Assembly: GCA_021776635.1 (NCBI GenBank)
Contig: JAJFFN010000021.1
Span: forward strand, 186,001 to 250,000
DNA from: Robiginitomaculum sp.
GTDB taxonomy: Bacteria; Pseudomonadota; Alphaproteobacteria; Caulobacterales; Maricaulaceae
DNA length: 64,000 nt
Direction of reading: 5' to 3'
Under the pieces are notes generated by a model. That model saw only the letters and a program-made list of their open reading frames with translations. It was not told the DNA's origin and made no database searches. Position numbers and translations under genes: made by a program. This document shows positions 51,273-61,982 of this stretch, piece after piece. How positions within the stretch are numbered: the first letter of the stretch is position 1; each line of letters starts with the position of its first letter.

Positions 51273-54200
51273 ATGCAAACGGGTTGGAAATTCTGGATAG
51301 ACCGGGGCGGTACATTTACTGATATTGTGGCTTGTGGCCCAGACGGCAAACTGCGTACTAAAAAACTGCTATCAGATAATCCAGAGAGTTACGAAGATGC
51401 GGCTCTAGAGGGTATTCGCCAATTCTTAGGCGCCGCTAAATATGAACCATTACCCAGCCATGATATTGATAGTGTCAAAATGGGGACAACCGTTGCGACC
51501 AATGCACTGCTGGAACGCAAAGGAGAGAAGACGGCTCTGGCAATAACGGCTGGGTTGCGCGATGCTCTAGAAATTGGCTACCAAGCTCGGGCAGATATTT
51601 TTGCCATGCAGGTTAAGAAACCCGCGCCTCTCTATGATGAATTGGTTGAAATTGATGAACGAATGGATGCGCATGGCAATGTTCTGGTTACACTAAATTT
51701 GAACAAGACGCGTACGCATTTACAGACTTTGTATGATGAAGGCTACCGTTCTTTGGCTATTGTATTTTTACATGCTTACAAAAACCCTGCTCACGAAAAA
51801 ACAGTGGCAAAGCTTGCACGGGATATTGGTTTCACACAAATTTCTACCAGTTACGAAGCCAGCCCGCTCATTAAGATGATATCTCGTGGGCGCACAGCTG
51901 TTGTCGACGCCTATTTGTCACCAATTTTAAACAATTATATCGAAAAAGTCGCAGTTGCATTACGGGGCGTAGAAAAACTTTTGTTTATGCAATCGTCTGG
52001 CGGGCTGGCGGATGCTCAACATTTTCATGGCCGCAATGCCGTTCTGTCAGGGCCTGCTGGCGGCGTAGTTGGTGCTGTTCGTACGGCTGAAACTGCCGGT
52101 ATTAAAAAAATTATTGGTTTTGATATGGGCGGCACATCAACGGATGTTTGCCATTATGCGGGCAACTATGAACGGGCTCAGGAGGCCGAAATAGCAGGCA
52201 TAGCCATGCGCGCTGCGATGTTGGAAATCCATACCGTTGCAGCAGGCGGAGGGTCTGAGCTCAATTATGACGGCGCAAGATTTTTAGTAGGACCAAAATC
52301 TGCTGGTGCTGACCCTGGCCCGTCTGCCTACAGACGCGGCGGCCCGTTGACCATCACTGATGTTAATGTGGTACTAGGAAAATTACAGCCGCAGTTTTTT
52401 CCGGCAATTTTTGGGGATGATCAGAATTCTCCCTTAGACGTAGAGACACCCATGACCGCGTTTAAAGATATCTCGCTTCGGGCAGGAAAAAGCCTAGAAG
52501 AGACAGCAGAAGGGTTCTTGCAAATTGCTGTCGGACATATGGCGCGCGCCATCAAAAAAATATCCATAGAACGTGGCTATGATTTACAAGGGTACACCCT
52601 TGCTTGCTTTGGGGGTGCAGGTGGACAACATGCTTGTTTGGTCTGCGAAGAACTTGGCATTGAGCAGATATTAATACACCCTCTAGCGGGCGTACTATCC
52701 GCTTACGGTATGGGATTGGCTGACATTTTTGTTGTGGAACAAATTACAGTTAACCTACCTATTGGGGAAATGGATGCCGCAATGAAAGTTGCAGATGAAT
52801 TGGTTGGCGTTGGGAAGAAAAATTTATTATCCCAGAAAGTAAATGCGACAGATATTAAAACAAAGTTGCGGGCCTTTGTGCGGTATGCAGATTCTGATAC
52901 GGCATTGGAGTTACCGTTTGGCCCTAGCTTGAAACAGGACTTTGAACGGGCGCACCAAGCCCGCTTTAGTTTTATAGACAAAACCGCAAATATTATCATC
53001 GAAACTATGTGCGTGGAATGTTCGGGTGGGGGAGAGAATACTGGTGATTTCTTGCTCGAACCTGAAACGTCCCATCCAGAAAAATCGATTAAATTTTACT
53101 CTAAAGGTAATTGGCATGAAGCAAGGGTTTATGCGCGCTCTGGCTTAAAAATCGGCGAAACGATTTCTGGCCCCGCCGTTATTTTGGATGCGGGTGGCAC
53201 CAATATTGTTGAGCTGGGATGGTGTGCAGAACTGACAAACGAGCAAAATCTCGTGCTTACATATCATGAAAGCAAAGTTACAAAACCGCATAAACCAACC
53301 TCTCGTCACAAAGTGGACCCTGTTCGCTTGGAAATATTCAACCATTTGTTTATGGCCATTGCTGAGCAAATGGGCGTTGTTTTACAAAATACGGCCCGCT
53401 CAGTGAATATCAAAGAGCGGTTGGATTTTTCATGCGCGGTGTTTGATGCTGGGGGCGGCCTGGTTGCTAATGCACCGCACATGCCAGTACATATAGGGTC
53501 AATGGATGCCAGTTTGCGTGCACTGATAAATTCTGGCCTGCAATTATCCGGCGGCGATACATTTGTTCATAACAACCCTTATGACGGCGGAACCCATTTG
53601 CCCGATATCAATGTTATTACGCCTGTGTTTGATGATAAGGGGCACCTGTTGGGCTATGTTGCCTCGCGCGGACACCATTCTGATATAGGCGGTTTAGCAC
53701 CAGGGTCTATGTCACCCCTTGCTAAAAATATTCACGAGGAAGGTGTTGTCATTGATTGCATGAAATTGGTGTCACACGGACAATTTAACGATGCTGACAT
53801 ACGCAATGTCCTGACATCAGGGCAGTATTCTGCACGCAACCCCGAACAAAATATTGCAGATCTAAAAGCGCAAGTTGCTGCAAATACAAAAGGGGCTACG
53901 GAGTTGATTAAACTTCATCAAACCTACGGCAATGAAACCGTGTCAGCCTATATGGGGTATTGCCAGGACAACGGCGAAACCAGTGTCCGCCGCGCAATTT
54001 CGGCGCTACACGACGGCGAATTTGTTTACGAAATTGATCAAGGCAGTAAAATTTGTGTGCGCATTACAGTGAACACATCTAAAGGGTCTGCCTTAGTAGA
54101 TTTTTCCGGTACGGATGCGCAGCGTGGTGATAATTTCAATGCGCCAGAAGCCGTCACACACGCCGCTGTACTTTATGTTTTTCGCTGTTTGGTCGGAACG

Positions 54201-54842
54201 GATATACCCCTAAACGCAGGATGTCTGCGACCTCTTGCGATTAAAATTCCCAAAGGTTCATTGCTGTCACCAGCTTATCCAGCCGCAATAGTTGCGGGTA
54301 ATGTTGAACTGTCTCAGGCCGTTACCAATGCCCTGTTCGGCGCACTTGGTGTCTTGGGTTCAAGTCAGGGAACCATGAACAACCTTACATTTGGCAATGA
54401 CCAGTATCAATATTATGAAACTATATGTTCAGGTTCGCCAGCCGGAGACGGATTTGACGGCGCGGCGGCAATTCACACACACATGACGAACTCACACCTT
54501 ACCGATCCGGAAATCCTTGAGCTACGTTACCCTGTTCGGGTGAATTGTTTTGAAATAATGCGTGGTTCTGGCGGCAAAGGGAAATGGAACTCAGGTGATG
54601 GGGTCAGGCGGGCACTAAAATTTTTAGAACCCATGGATTGTGCTATTCTATCAGGGAACAGAGTGGTAGCTTGTGCGGGCATAGATGGTGGCCGTGCAGG
54701 AAATTTGGGACGCAATACAGTCATAAGACAAAGCGGAATTACAAAGACACTAAAGGGCTGTGATAACATTAAAATGGCAGTCGGGGATGTATTCATGGTG
54801 GAAACACCGACGGGTGGTGGCTATGGTAGTGCGCATGAATAA
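51273..54842 (+). CDS. Fused 5-oxoprolinase / hydantoinase (HyuA-HyuB)
   Basis: 1189 residues, the eukaryote-like OplA length with both halves fused. HyuA-type N-half (about 5-670): [11 protein letters not shown] at the N-terminus, [28 protein letters not shown]. HyuB-type C-half (about 690-1189): [42 protein letters not shown]. Hydrolyses 5-oxoproline (or a hydantoin) with ATP. Starts 11 nt after the phosphatase and overlaps the next gene by 8 bp. Which substrate is used cannot be told. Confidence 0.92.
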   Translation: MQTGWKFWIDRGGTFTDIVACGPDGKLRTKKLLSDNPESYEDAALEGIRQFLGAAKYEPLPSHDIDSVKMGTTVATNALLERKGEKTALAITAGLRDALEIGYQARADIFAMQVKKPAPLYDELVEIDERMDAHGNVLVTLNLNKTRTHLQTLYDEGYRSLAIVFLHAYKNPAHEKTVAKLARDIGFTQISTSYEASPLIKMISRGRTAVVDAYLSPILNNYIEKVAVALRGVEKLLFMQSSGGLADAQHFHGRNAVLSGPAGGVVGAVRTAETAGIKKIIGFDMGGTSTDVCHYAGNYERAQEAEIAGIAMRAAMLEIHTVAAGGGSELNYDGARFLVGPKSAGADPGPSAYRRGGPLTITDVNVVLGKLQPQFFPAIFGDDQNSPLDVETPMTAFKDISLRAGKSLEETAEGFLQIAVGHMARAIKKISIERGYDLQGYTLACFGGAGGQHACLVCEELGIEQILIHPLAGVLSAYGMGLADIFVVEQITVNLPIGEMDAAMKVADELVGVGKKNLLSQKVNATDIKTKLRAFVRYADSDTALELPFGPSLKQDFERAHQARFSFIDKTANIIIETMCVECSGGGENTGDFLLEPETSHPEKSIKFYSKGNWHEARVYARSGLKIGETISGPAVILDAGGTNIVELGWCAELTNEQNLVLTYHESKVTKPHKPTSRHKVDPVRLEIFNHLFMAIAEQMGVVLQNTARSVNIKERLDFSCAVFDAGGGLVANAPHMPVHIGSMDASLRALINSGLQLSGGDTFVHNNPYDGGTHLPDINVITPVFDDKGHLLGYVASRGHHSDIGGLAPGSMSPLAKNIHEEGVVIDCMKLVSHGQFNDADIRNVLTSGQYSARNPEQNIADLKAQVAANTKGATELIKLHQTYGNETVSAYMGYCQDNGETSVRRAISALHDGEFVYEIDQGSKICVRITVNTSKGSALVDFSGTDAQRGDNFNAPEAVTHAAVLYVFRCLVGTDIPLNAGCLRPLAIKIPKGSLLSPAYPAAIVAGNVELSQAVTNALFGALGVLGSSQGTMNNLTFGNDQYQYYETICSGSPAGDGFDGAAAIHTHMTNSHLTDPEILELRYPVRVNCFEIMRGSGGKGKWNSGDGVRRALKFLEPMDCAILSGNRVVACAGIDGGRAGNLGRNTVIRQSGITKTLKGCDNIKMAVGDVFMVETPTGGGYGSAHE

Positions 54843-56259
54843 TTTTGATGTAATGATGAACACAGACCACGAGGATATAGATATTCTAGGTGCAGCGGCG
54901 TGTGCAAAAATGGCCAAGGGTAAAGGCGTTCTATTGGTGGATATTCGTGATGTACGCGAACGCGAGCGGGACGGATGTATTGCTGGTGCTTATCACATGC
55001 CGCGCGGTATGTTAGAATTTTGGATGCATAAAGACAGTCCTTATTACAAATCAGTTTTCAATAAATATGAGCATTTTGTTTTTATTTGTGCAAAGGGTTG
55101 GCGGGCGCGGCTAGGGGCAAAGGCGGCTAAAGAGTTAGGTTATAAAGCCAGCGTCATGGACGGAGGTCAGTCGGCATGGCGGGACGCAGGCCTGGATTTG
55201 GTGCAGCCGGACGGAGAGAAATTTTACACCCTAAGCGACATCGAAAACGTGTTGCCTCATATATTAAAACGCCAGAACATTGCCCGATATGAAGACGGTA
55301 AAGTCCTTATAGGTAACCGCAATGATTACCCGTTTAAGAAAGATTTTGTGACGTGCGAAAGTGTTGAAGATGTAGCGGTCGCCATCGAAACCATGGTCAC
55401 CCAAGGGGTCGGGCCGTGGGTGGCGGCAGTACATGCCATGGCCATGCGGGCAGATCAGTTAAAGGTGCAGGCAAATATTTTGGACGAACTGGTGGTGGCA
55501 AAAACCCGTTTGATAAAAACTCGCCCAACCAATACGCTTATTCGATTGCGGCTTGAGGACGTATTGAAATCCGCGTCCATTGCGTTGGATAAAGGCCGTG
55601 ACCCTGCAGTATTTATCCTCAAACGCATCAAAACCGTCATGGACGAGATGTATAAATTCTATGGTCGTAGAGCCCAGTATGGTGCCAAGCTTATGGATGA
55701 CGGCGACTGTATTTTGACCATGTGTTTTGCCGAAACCTCTTTCGTTTTGGCCGTGGTCATGGCAAAAGCGTCCGGTAAAAACATCACCGTCTATGTACCT
55801 GAAACGCGGCCCTTTCTTCAAGGGCCCCGTCTCACCGCACCGAGCCTTCATGCGTGCGGTGTTAATGTAAAATTGATTACGGACGGAATGCCCGCAGCAC
55901 TGATGGCCGAAGGTAAAATCCAAAAATATATGACGGCAGCAGATCTCATCACCATGGACGGGCATGTGGTCAATAAGGTTGGCACTTTCCAAAACGCCAT
56001 AGCCGCCCACGCTCACGGTATCCCGTATTTTGCTTTTGCCTGGGGCTGTGACCGTGCCAAACCCGACCGTGCAAGTATTGATATAGAAATGCGAGGTCCA
56101 TCGGAAATTCGTACTGTTAGAGGCGCACCAACTACGCTAAATAATATTGACGCAGTTTATCCGGCTTTCGACATAACGCCTCCGAAATATGTCGCTGGAG
56201 TGATTACCAGACACGGCGTCATTTCGCCGTATCTACTAAAAAATGGATTTGAAGAATGA
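54835..56259 (+). CDS. mtnA: Rhodanese - methylthioribose-1-phosphate isomerase fusion
   Basis: 474 residues from ATG 54835 inside the hydantoinase stop. Residues about 10-120 are a rhodanese domain with a CAKGWR active-site loop (Cys near 85) and [13 protein letters not shown]. From about 155 an eIF2B/MtnA-type isomerase follows: [17 protein letters not shown] (catalytic Cys), [30 protein letters not shown] (catalytic Asp, Asn-Lys). The MtnA RGAPAIG loop is QGVGPWV here, losing an Arg. Converts a 5-substituted ribose-1-phosphate to the ribulose form. Overlaps mtnP by ATGA. Confidence 0.87.
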   Translation: MNNFDVMMNTDHEDIDILGAAACAKMAKGKGVLLVDIRDVRERERDGCIAGAYHMPRGMLEFWMHKDSPYYKSVFNKYEHFVFICAKGWRARLGAKAAKELGYKASVMDGGQSAWRDAGLDLVQPDGEKFYTLSDIENVLPHILKRQNIARYEDGKVLIGNRNDYPFKKDFVTCESVEDVAVAIETMVTQGVGPWVAAVHAMAMRADQLKVQANILDELVVAKTRLIKTRPTNTLIRLRLEDVLKSASIALDKGRDPAVFILKRIKTVMDEMYKFYGRRAQYGAKLMDDGDCILTMCFAETSFVLAVVMAKASGKNITVYVPETRPFLQGPRLTAPSLHACGVNVKLITDGMPAALMAEGKIQKYMTAADLITMDGHVVNKVGTFQNAIAAHAHGIPYFAFAWGCDRAKPDRASIDIEMRGPSEIRTVRGAPTTLNNIDAVYPAFDITPPKYVAGVITRHGVISPYLLKNGFEE

Positions 56260-57002
56260 CGGAAATAACGGCTATTATTGGCGGCACAGGGATTTATGCC
56301 CTATCTGGCATGAAACTGAGATCAGAAATAATCAAGACACCATACGCAGATGTGACGGTTGAGCGCACGGACGATTTGGTATTCTTACACCGCCATGCAC
56401 CCAATCATTCGGTGCCGCCTCATAGGGTGAATTACCGAGCCAATATCAAGGCTCTGGATATGTTGGGCGTGAAACGGATTTGCGCGACTTTTGCAGTTGG
56501 CTCCATCAATCCTGATTTTGAATTGGCTGTGCCGGTTATCCTTTCGGATTTTATTGATTACTCATCAGGTCGTGAGCATTCATTTTTCGATACCATTGAC
56601 CAAGGAAAAGGCCATGTAGACGTCAGCGTTCCGTTTTGTCCCGTGCTGTCAGGTGCATTGGAAGCGGAAGCAAAAAAATTAAATTTGAAAGTCAGGCGCG
56701 GCGGGGTATACGCGTCCACGAATGGGCCGAGGTTTGAGACGCCCGCAGAAATTCGTGCGTACCGACAATTTGGCGCCGATGTCGTTGGCATGACATTATG
56801 TCCCGAACTTCCATTGGCTCTTGAACGAGGTATGTCTTATGCAGGTTTTGCATTTTCCATAAATTGGGGTGCCGGCATGACACCAAGCATCGAGCTGGTA
56901 CATGATGGTGTTGACGCTATTAAAGACAAAATGCTCCGCACAATGATAAATGCGCTGAAAAATACAAAAAATGCAGAGTGTACAATGGCACCAATTCACT
57001 AG
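56256..57002 (+). CDS. mtnP: Methylthio(adenosine/inosine)-type nucleoside phosphorylase
   Basis: 248 residues of the PNP/MTAP family. IIGGTGIY at the N-terminus, HRHAPNHSVPPHRVNYRANI (about 45-65), ASTNGPRFETPAE with the ribose-side Glu, and VVGMTLCPELPLA. At the purine site human MTAP has TDYD; here it reads INWG, with Asn instead of Asp, as in 6-oxopurine/methylthioinosine phosphorylases. So methylthioinosine or 5'-deoxyinosine may be preferred. Coupled to mtnA, 10 nt before the aldolase gene. Confidence 0.85.
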   Translation: MTEITAIIGGTGIYALSGMKLRSEIIKTPYADVTVERTDDLVFLHRHAPNHSVPPHRVNYRANIKALDMLGVKRICATFAVGSINPDFELAVPVILSDFIDYSSGREHSFFDTIDQGKGHVDVSVPFCPVLSGALEAEAKKLNLKVRRGGVYASTNGPRFETPAEIRAYRQFGADVVGMTLCPELPLALERGMSYAGFAFSINWGAGMTPSIELVHDGVDAIKDKMLRTMINALKNTKNAECTMAPIH

Positions 57003-57012
57003 CTGGCTTCTT

Positions 57013-57792
57013 ATGACTACATTTTCATACATAAAACAATTGGACGATTTCAAAACTACAGCCGCATGGTTAGCAAGGCGTGGCTGGTCAGAGGCTGCGG
57101 GCGGCAATATGTCCGTAAGGTTGGATGCACTTGCGGCTTTACACGAGGATGATCATATTGAACTCCCTGTTGAGGTTCCGTATATAGCTGGGCAAATCGT
57201 TCTTTTGACGGGCTCCGGGACGCGCGCACGGGAAATCGGGGAGAACCCTGAGCCTAATATTGGGCTTTATAAAATTGCAGATGATGGACGTCATTATGGT
57301 TGGATTGCAGGTAATCACAATCCGTCAATGGAATTGCCAGCTCATTTTGCAATCCACAATGCACTTGAAAAAAACCGTCCTGAAGACAAGGCTATTCTTC
57401 ATACCCACCCGGCGAGCCTCATTGCGCTTTGTCATGTGCCGGGCTTGAATAGTGGTAAAGCAATATCAGACAAAATACTGTCATTGCAAAGTGAAGCCAG
57501 GTTAATCTTGCCAGAAGGCATCGGTTTTGTGGACCATGAATTGCCTGGGTCTCTTGAACTTGGCCTAAAATCTGCTGAGCAACTATCACGCCACCATTTA
57601 GTGTTGTGGCAGTATCACGGTTTACTAGCTTCGGGCGCAACATTGGCGGGCGCATTTGACAAGCTCGAAGTGTTTGAAAAAAGTGCAAGCATTTACTGGA
57701 AGCTTCGCGCAGCAAATATTGATCCTGCCGGGATTGATAAATCTACGATTAAAGAGATTCTAAAAGCGTTTGGACGATTGGATAGATACTGA
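57013..57792 (+). CDS. RhaD-like class II aldolase
   Basis: 259 residues from ATG 57013. Metal-dependent class II aldolase fold close to rhamnulose-1-phosphate aldolase: RGWSEAAGGNMSVR, LLTGSGTRAREIGENPEPNIGLYKI, SMELPAHFAIH (Glu), LHTHPASL (HxH) and WQYHGLL (third His), all metal ligands present. With MtnP and MtnA it would split methylthioribulose- or 5-deoxyribulose-1-phosphate into DHAP and an aldehyde. A methylthioribulose dehydratase role (MtnB) is the alternative, but RhaD features fit better. Last gene of the operon. Confidence 0.83.
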   Translation: MTTFSYIKQLDDFKTTAAWLARRGWSEAAGGNMSVRLDALAALHEDDHIELPVEVPYIAGQIVLLTGSGTRAREIGENPEPNIGLYKIADDGRHYGWIAGNHNPSMELPAHFAIHNALEKNRPEDKAILHTHPASLIALCHVPGLNSGKAISDKILSLQSEARLILPEGIGFVDHELPGSLELGLKSAEQLSRHHLVLWQYHGLLASGATLAGAFDKLEVFEKSASIYWKLRAANIDPAGIDKSTIKEILKAFGRLDRY

Positions 57793-57807
57793 CCCTAGGG
57801 TGTAGAC

Positions 57808-59139
57808 CTAGAGTTTTTGCGCAATACTTTTAGTTTTTGGTTCACGCCAATGAGCATAAGTGAGTAATAATCCCGCATACACAACGAGCGCTATCCATCC
57901 TTTGTTGCCTACAAAATCCCATGATGAATATATGCCGTAGCCATAAATACCAACGGCCAATATGGGCAATAATTTTGTTGCCCAAATGGGTAGTTTAAAC
58001 GGCGCGGCGGCGTAAGCTTTGGGGTTTTTACGGGCAAGGTTAAACAGGGCAAACACGGGGAACAACCCGAATATAGCACCAACTGCGTTCCCTAAAATAG
58101 CGACATAACTTAAGCTCATGCCAGTGATGATGGGAATAAATCCAACAACAAAAAACAGGCTTAAGAATATCCACGGTGTACCGAAACGGTTTTTTGCAGC
58201 AAGCTTTATCGGCAACCAGCCATCTTCGCTCGCCATACTCAACCCGCGCGTACACCAGGCAAATATGGCATTCAAAGATGTAACCAAAGATAACATCACG
58301 CCGCCTGCAATAAATGCTATATATATAGGCGCCGAAAAAATTACTTTTGCAGTAGCCGCTAAGTTTTTACCTTGAATATCTGCCAGTGGTAAAACGCCAG
58401 TGGCAACAATGCCTATCCCGATATAGATAAGCGTAACCAACCCTAGAGAAACACCCATAACGAGCGGAATAGTTCGCCCCGGGTTTTTCATTTCGTCGCC
58501 AAATTCCGAGATAAATTCAGATCCGATCAGACTCAGTCGTAATAAAAATGCGGCTGCAAAAAAACCGCCAAAACCATTGGGCAATATATGCTCCGGCTTT
58601 GTGTAATTGCTATAATCGTCCACATGACCAAGACCTGCAAAAATATAAAACAGCAGGGAAAAAATCAAAACCAAGACCATTAAGCTTTGGAACCGAGCTG
58701 CTGTTTTTATACCGAGAAGGTTGGCACCAAAACATGCGACCATGATAAACGCCGCAGTTAGTTTCATGTTGATATTGGGTAAAAGCGCATCCGCATATTC
58801 AGCAAACCCGATGGCAAAACTTGCCAATATTACCTGTCCCGCAATTAAGAGCCCCAAATATACGATCGAAGTTTTTGCGCCAAGAAGATCGCGTACATAA
58901 GTGTAATTGCCACCGCTTGCGGGTACGGCAGAACCAAGCGCAGCGATGCAAAGCGTAGGAATTGCGACTATGGCAAGGGCTAATAAAAATGCCCACGGGG
59001 CACCATACCCTGTCATGGAAATGCTAATGCCCGTCAGGACAACAACGCCTGTACCAATAATTTGCCCGAGAGATATGCTCAGCAAATCCCAAAAGCCTAG
59101 AGTTTTTTTTGCAGGTGTTTTGCCTAAAGAACTAGCCAT
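57808..59139 (-). CDS. APC-family amino acid/amine permease
   Basis: 443 residues from ATG 59139; the ATG two codons earlier is too near the AGGA site. Twelve membrane helices. LLSISLGQIIGTGVVVLTG in TM1 (APC IGxG motif), PASGGNYTYVRDLLG before TM3, and GWLPIKLAAKNRFGTPW between TM8 and TM9. Uptake or exchange of amino acids or polyamines; substrate unknown. Converges on the salvage operon with a 15-nt gap. Confidence 0.9.
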   Translation of the reverse strand: MASSLGKTPAKKTLGFWDLLSISLGQIIGTGVVVLTGISISMTGYGAPWAFLLALAIVAIPTLCIAALGSAVPASGGNYTYVRDLLGAKTSIVYLGLLIAGQVILASFAIGFAEYADALLPNINMKLTAAFIMVACFGANLLGIKTAARFQSLMVLVLIFSLLFYIFAGLGHVDDYSNYTKPEHILPNGFGGFFAAAFLLRLSLIGSEFISEFGDEMKNPGRTIPLVMGVSLGLVTLIYIGIGIVATGVLPLADIQGKNLAATAKVIFSAPIYIAFIAGGVMLSLVTSLNAIFAWCTRGLSMASEDGWLPIKLAAKNRFGTPWIFLSLFFVVGFIPIITGMSLSYVAILGNAVGAIFGLFPVFALFNLARKNPKAYAAAPFKLPIWATKLLPILAVGIYGYGIYSSWDFVGNKGWIALVVYAGLLLTYAHWREPKTKSIAQKL

Positions 59140-59276
59140 AAACATATCCTATAAGCGTAAATAATGCTGTTCTCTTTATGTCGGCACACATATGTGCAGC
59201 GGTTTTTTTTGAATTAAAAAGGCCTGACAAATTGCAAAACCGCCAGTGGGTGCAATATTAAATAAGGCGCACAAGA

Positions 59277-60686
59277 TTAAAACTGGCTTTCAAAAACTAT
59301 AAATTTATCGTCTAACGCTTTAATCAATTCGGCTTTTTTCGTGTCGTCTATAAATGCGTATCTAAGACCATTATAAGTCATATCCTTAAGCTGCGCGTAG
59401 CTAAGGTCAAATTCCTGCGTTCCGCGAATATATTCGTGGGTCAAATCGATACGGGCTACGCCTTCGTCGTCCGTGGATAAGGAAATAGGGACACCGGCAG
59501 CACGGTAAACAGTCAGTGGGTGTTTTTCGCCAGTAATACCAAGTAATGCATCGGAGGAAGTCAAGTTGATTTCAACCATGATTTCGTTGTCAGCCATATG
59601 CTTAAGTAGCGCTTTGTAATTTGTTTCAAACACAATATCTGTGCCGTGCCCAATACGTTTTGCGTGCCCAATTTTTACGGCATCATTAATATGATTTCTA
59701 AGCTCGCTGGGATGAACTAAACCTAGCCAGAGCTCACCGGCGTGCAAAGAAACGTTTCTTGAGCCCAGTGTTTGGTATAAATAATCAAGCTGCTCCATAT
59801 GGTCGTCATAATCTCGCAGGGCAATATAGTCGTCTTCTGGTGCGACTAGGTTTGTGCCAACAAATCGATCATCTTGTGCCATGAGCGCCCAACCAAATAT
59901 TTGATGCGCGTAAACGGCCGACAAGGGCAATGTACGTACGGGTTGGTTTAAGAACCGCACTTCAACCTGGCAGCCTGGTTTGGCATTTTTTGTGCCACAT
60001 TTAAGAAGGTTATTTTTGCGCGCCATAGCAGTGTCGGTATCACGCCTGGCCCGTGCAATCATATCGGGTAAGGCCTTGCCAAATTCTCCGCCCATCAAAG
60101 TTTCATAATCTTTGGCGGCGTCCCCGCTCATTGGTATGGCCGCGACCATGGGCAATATAGTTTCAAAGAGTTCCATGGTATGTAGCAATTCAAGATATGC
60201 CACATTTTGTTCGCCGGCTAAATTGGCGGTCTCGGCCACCATATCTCCAAACCGCGAAGGGAGAGCTGCCATGTCGGCAAATGTAGCAAAGAATTGATCA
60301 TGCCCAGACCAACCTGCAGTGGGGACGAAGTCTCGAAGTGAAAAATTTTCTATGACTTCATTGCGCAAATCTTGATTAAAATTAAGCGCGGCCTTCATCG
60401 TTGGCAATTCGCCGCACCCTGCGCCGCTTGGAAACCGAATAGCAAGGGCAGCTTTGTCTAGGCATAACCCGTCTTCTTCTGCCCACTTAATCCAGCTTTC
60501 TGCGTAAACAGCTCCGAATAAATGATTATGCAAATCACCGCCTTTAGGCATGGCCTGTATAAATTCGCGCAAGGCTATCTCGTTGCCTTTAATGCTTTCA
60601 AACTTTGCCGACACACCTGTTTGTAAACTAGCCTCAGAGCAAGAAATAAGAATTGTGCCTGCTATTACGAACAGTAATTTTTTCAC
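59277..60686 (-). CDS. Exported adenosine deaminase-family lipoprotein
   Basis: 469 residues. Lipoprotein signal with lipobox ISC (Cys 16). Zinc sites intact: GGDLHNHLFG (HxH, 53-55), SLHAGEL (His, catalytic Glu), GHGTD and LSTDDEG (Asp-Asp). The larger size and DLHNHL form suit the secreted ADGF-like group. Would deaminate adenosine-type nucleosides in the periplasm or at the surface. Since the mtnP product next door looks 6-oxopurine specific, this enzyme could supply inosine-type substrates. Confidence 0.88.
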   Translation of the reverse strand: MKKLLFVIAGTILISCSEASLQTGVSAKFESIKGNEIALREFIQAMPKGGDLHNHLFGAVYAESWIKWAEEDGLCLDKAALAIRFPSGAGCGELPTMKAALNFNQDLRNEVIENFSLRDFVPTAGWSGHDQFFATFADMAALPSRFGDMVAETANLAGEQNVAYLELLHTMELFETILPMVAAIPMSGDAAKDYETLMGGEFGKALPDMIARARRDTDTAMARKNNLLKCGTKNAKPGCQVEVRFLNQPVRTLPLSAVYAHQIFGWALMAQDDRFVGTNLVAPEDDYIALRDYDDHMEQLDYLYQTLGSRNVSLHAGELWLGLVHPSELRNHINDAVKIGHAKRIGHGTDIVFETNYKALLKHMADNEIMVEINLTSSDALLGITGEKHPLTVYRAAGVPISLSTDDEGVARIDLTHEYIRGTQEFDLSYAQLKDMTYNGLRYAFIDDTKKAELIKALDDKFIVFESQF

Positions 60687-60710
60687 CTTGGCCTCCCTCT
60701 ATGTTAGCTT

Positions 60711-61952
60711 TTATAAAAATGTTTTAAGGGGAATGGTCTCGTCTGCCAATGCTTTTTTATCAATATCCTTTTTGCCTGCTACAGAGAGGGGAATAAGACG
60801 CTTGCCGACCATATATTCTTGCGGACGATTAACGGCGTCTACGGCGAGGAGTGTATCATTTTTGAAATAAAACGCCGCAAAACTGCGACCCTTATCTGGG
60901 TTACCGCGCAGGACGATATCGTCATATCCGCCTGATAGTCCTGCGATTTGTAATTTCAAATCAAACTGATCCGACCAGAACCACGGCAACGCATTATAGG
61001 GTTTTGGCTTATCACAAATCGCCAGAGCTGCCGCCTTAGCTTGGTCGGTAGCATTGGGTACGGATTCGAGCCTTACTTGGATATCGTAAATCTGATTGTG
61101 ATGCCAGGTCACATCACCTACGGCATAGATATTGGGATCAGATGTTCGGCAATTTTCATCAACGATAATACCGTTCCCAACGTTAAGGCCAGCCTCTTGC
61201 GCGATTTCAATATTTGGTATGACGCCTATGCCAACGATAACCATGTCGGTATCAAATACGCCCTTAGTGGTCTTAACACTAAGGTTTTCAATGGCTCTAT
61301 TTTGAATTTCCGATGCCGCGCAATTTTCGATAATATTTATGCCTTCTTCGGTGTGGATGCGGTTGTAAAATTTTGACATAATTGGTGCTGTGACCCGTTG
61401 CAAAATCCGGTCTTCCATTTCCAAAATAGTGACGTGCATACCCTGTTTGTTCAAAGAAGCGGCTGTCTCCAGACCAATATAACCACCGCCAATTATCAAA
61501 GCCTTTTTGCCAGCACTAATCTGAGCTTTTATTGTTAATACATCATCTGCATTTCGAAGGTAAAGCACACGGGGATGTTCTGCACCCTTGATGGGCAGCT
61601 TTCTTGGCCGTGCACCTGTGGCCAATATCAATTTGTCATATTGTAAGGTTTCCCCGCCTTCTAAAAATACCAAGCGGTCACCTTTGTGTATGCTTTGGGC
61701 CTTCATGCCGCGGACGCAAATAATGTCTGCGGTTTCGTATGTTTCTTTAGGCCGGATTAAAATGTCATCTATATTTTTGCCGCCGGACAGAAAATCTTTT
61801 GACAAGGGCGGGCGGTGATAAGGAGCATAATCTTCTTCCCCGACAAGGATGATGTCTCCGTCCCAACCGGCTTGACGCAAAGATATAGCCGCTTGCCCGC
61901 CAGCATGGCTTGCGCCAATAATTACACAGGTTTGTTGATTTGCTTTGACCAT
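60711..61952 (-). CDS. FAD-dependent ferredoxin reductase
   Basis: 413 residues, rhodocoxin/putidaredoxin-reductase type. FAD motif IIGASHAGGQAA at the N-terminus (GxSxAG variant), LSKDFL, NAD motif IIGGGYIGLE near 155-164, YAVGDVTWH near 275 and a reductase C-domain with WFWSDQFDLKLQIAG. Passes electrons from NAD(P)H to a ferredoxin for a P450 or Rieske oxygenase; neither partner is in the window. Lies 24 nt upstream-strand of the deaminase and could share its transcript. Confidence 0.88.
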   Translation of the reverse strand: MVKANQQTCVIIGASHAGGQAAISLRQAGWDGDIILVGEEDYAPYHRPPLSKDFLSGGKNIDDILIRPKETYETADIICVRGMKAQSIHKGDRLVFLEGGETLQYDKLILATGARPRKLPIKGAEHPRVLYLRNADDVLTIKAQISAGKKALIIGGGYIGLETAASLNKQGMHVTILEMEDRILQRVTAPIMSKFYNRIHTEEGINIIENCAASEIQNRAIENLSVKTTKGVFDTDMVIVGIGVIPNIEIAQEAGLNVGNGIIVDENCRTSDPNIYAVGDVTWHHNQIYDIQVRLESVPNATDQAKAAALAICDKPKPYNALPWFWSDQFDLKLQIAGLSGGYDDIVLRGNPDKGRSFAAFYFKNDTLLAVDAVNRPQEYMVGKRLIPLSVAGKKDIDKKALADETIPLKTFL

Positions 61953-61982
61953 GTTTTTGTTTCTTGTTTTCTGGATATGTCC

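Noticed and set aside
57793-57807. CTAGG/CCTAG inverted repeat between the aldolase and permease stops as a terminator
   Set aside because: Too short and without T-run; not supported.
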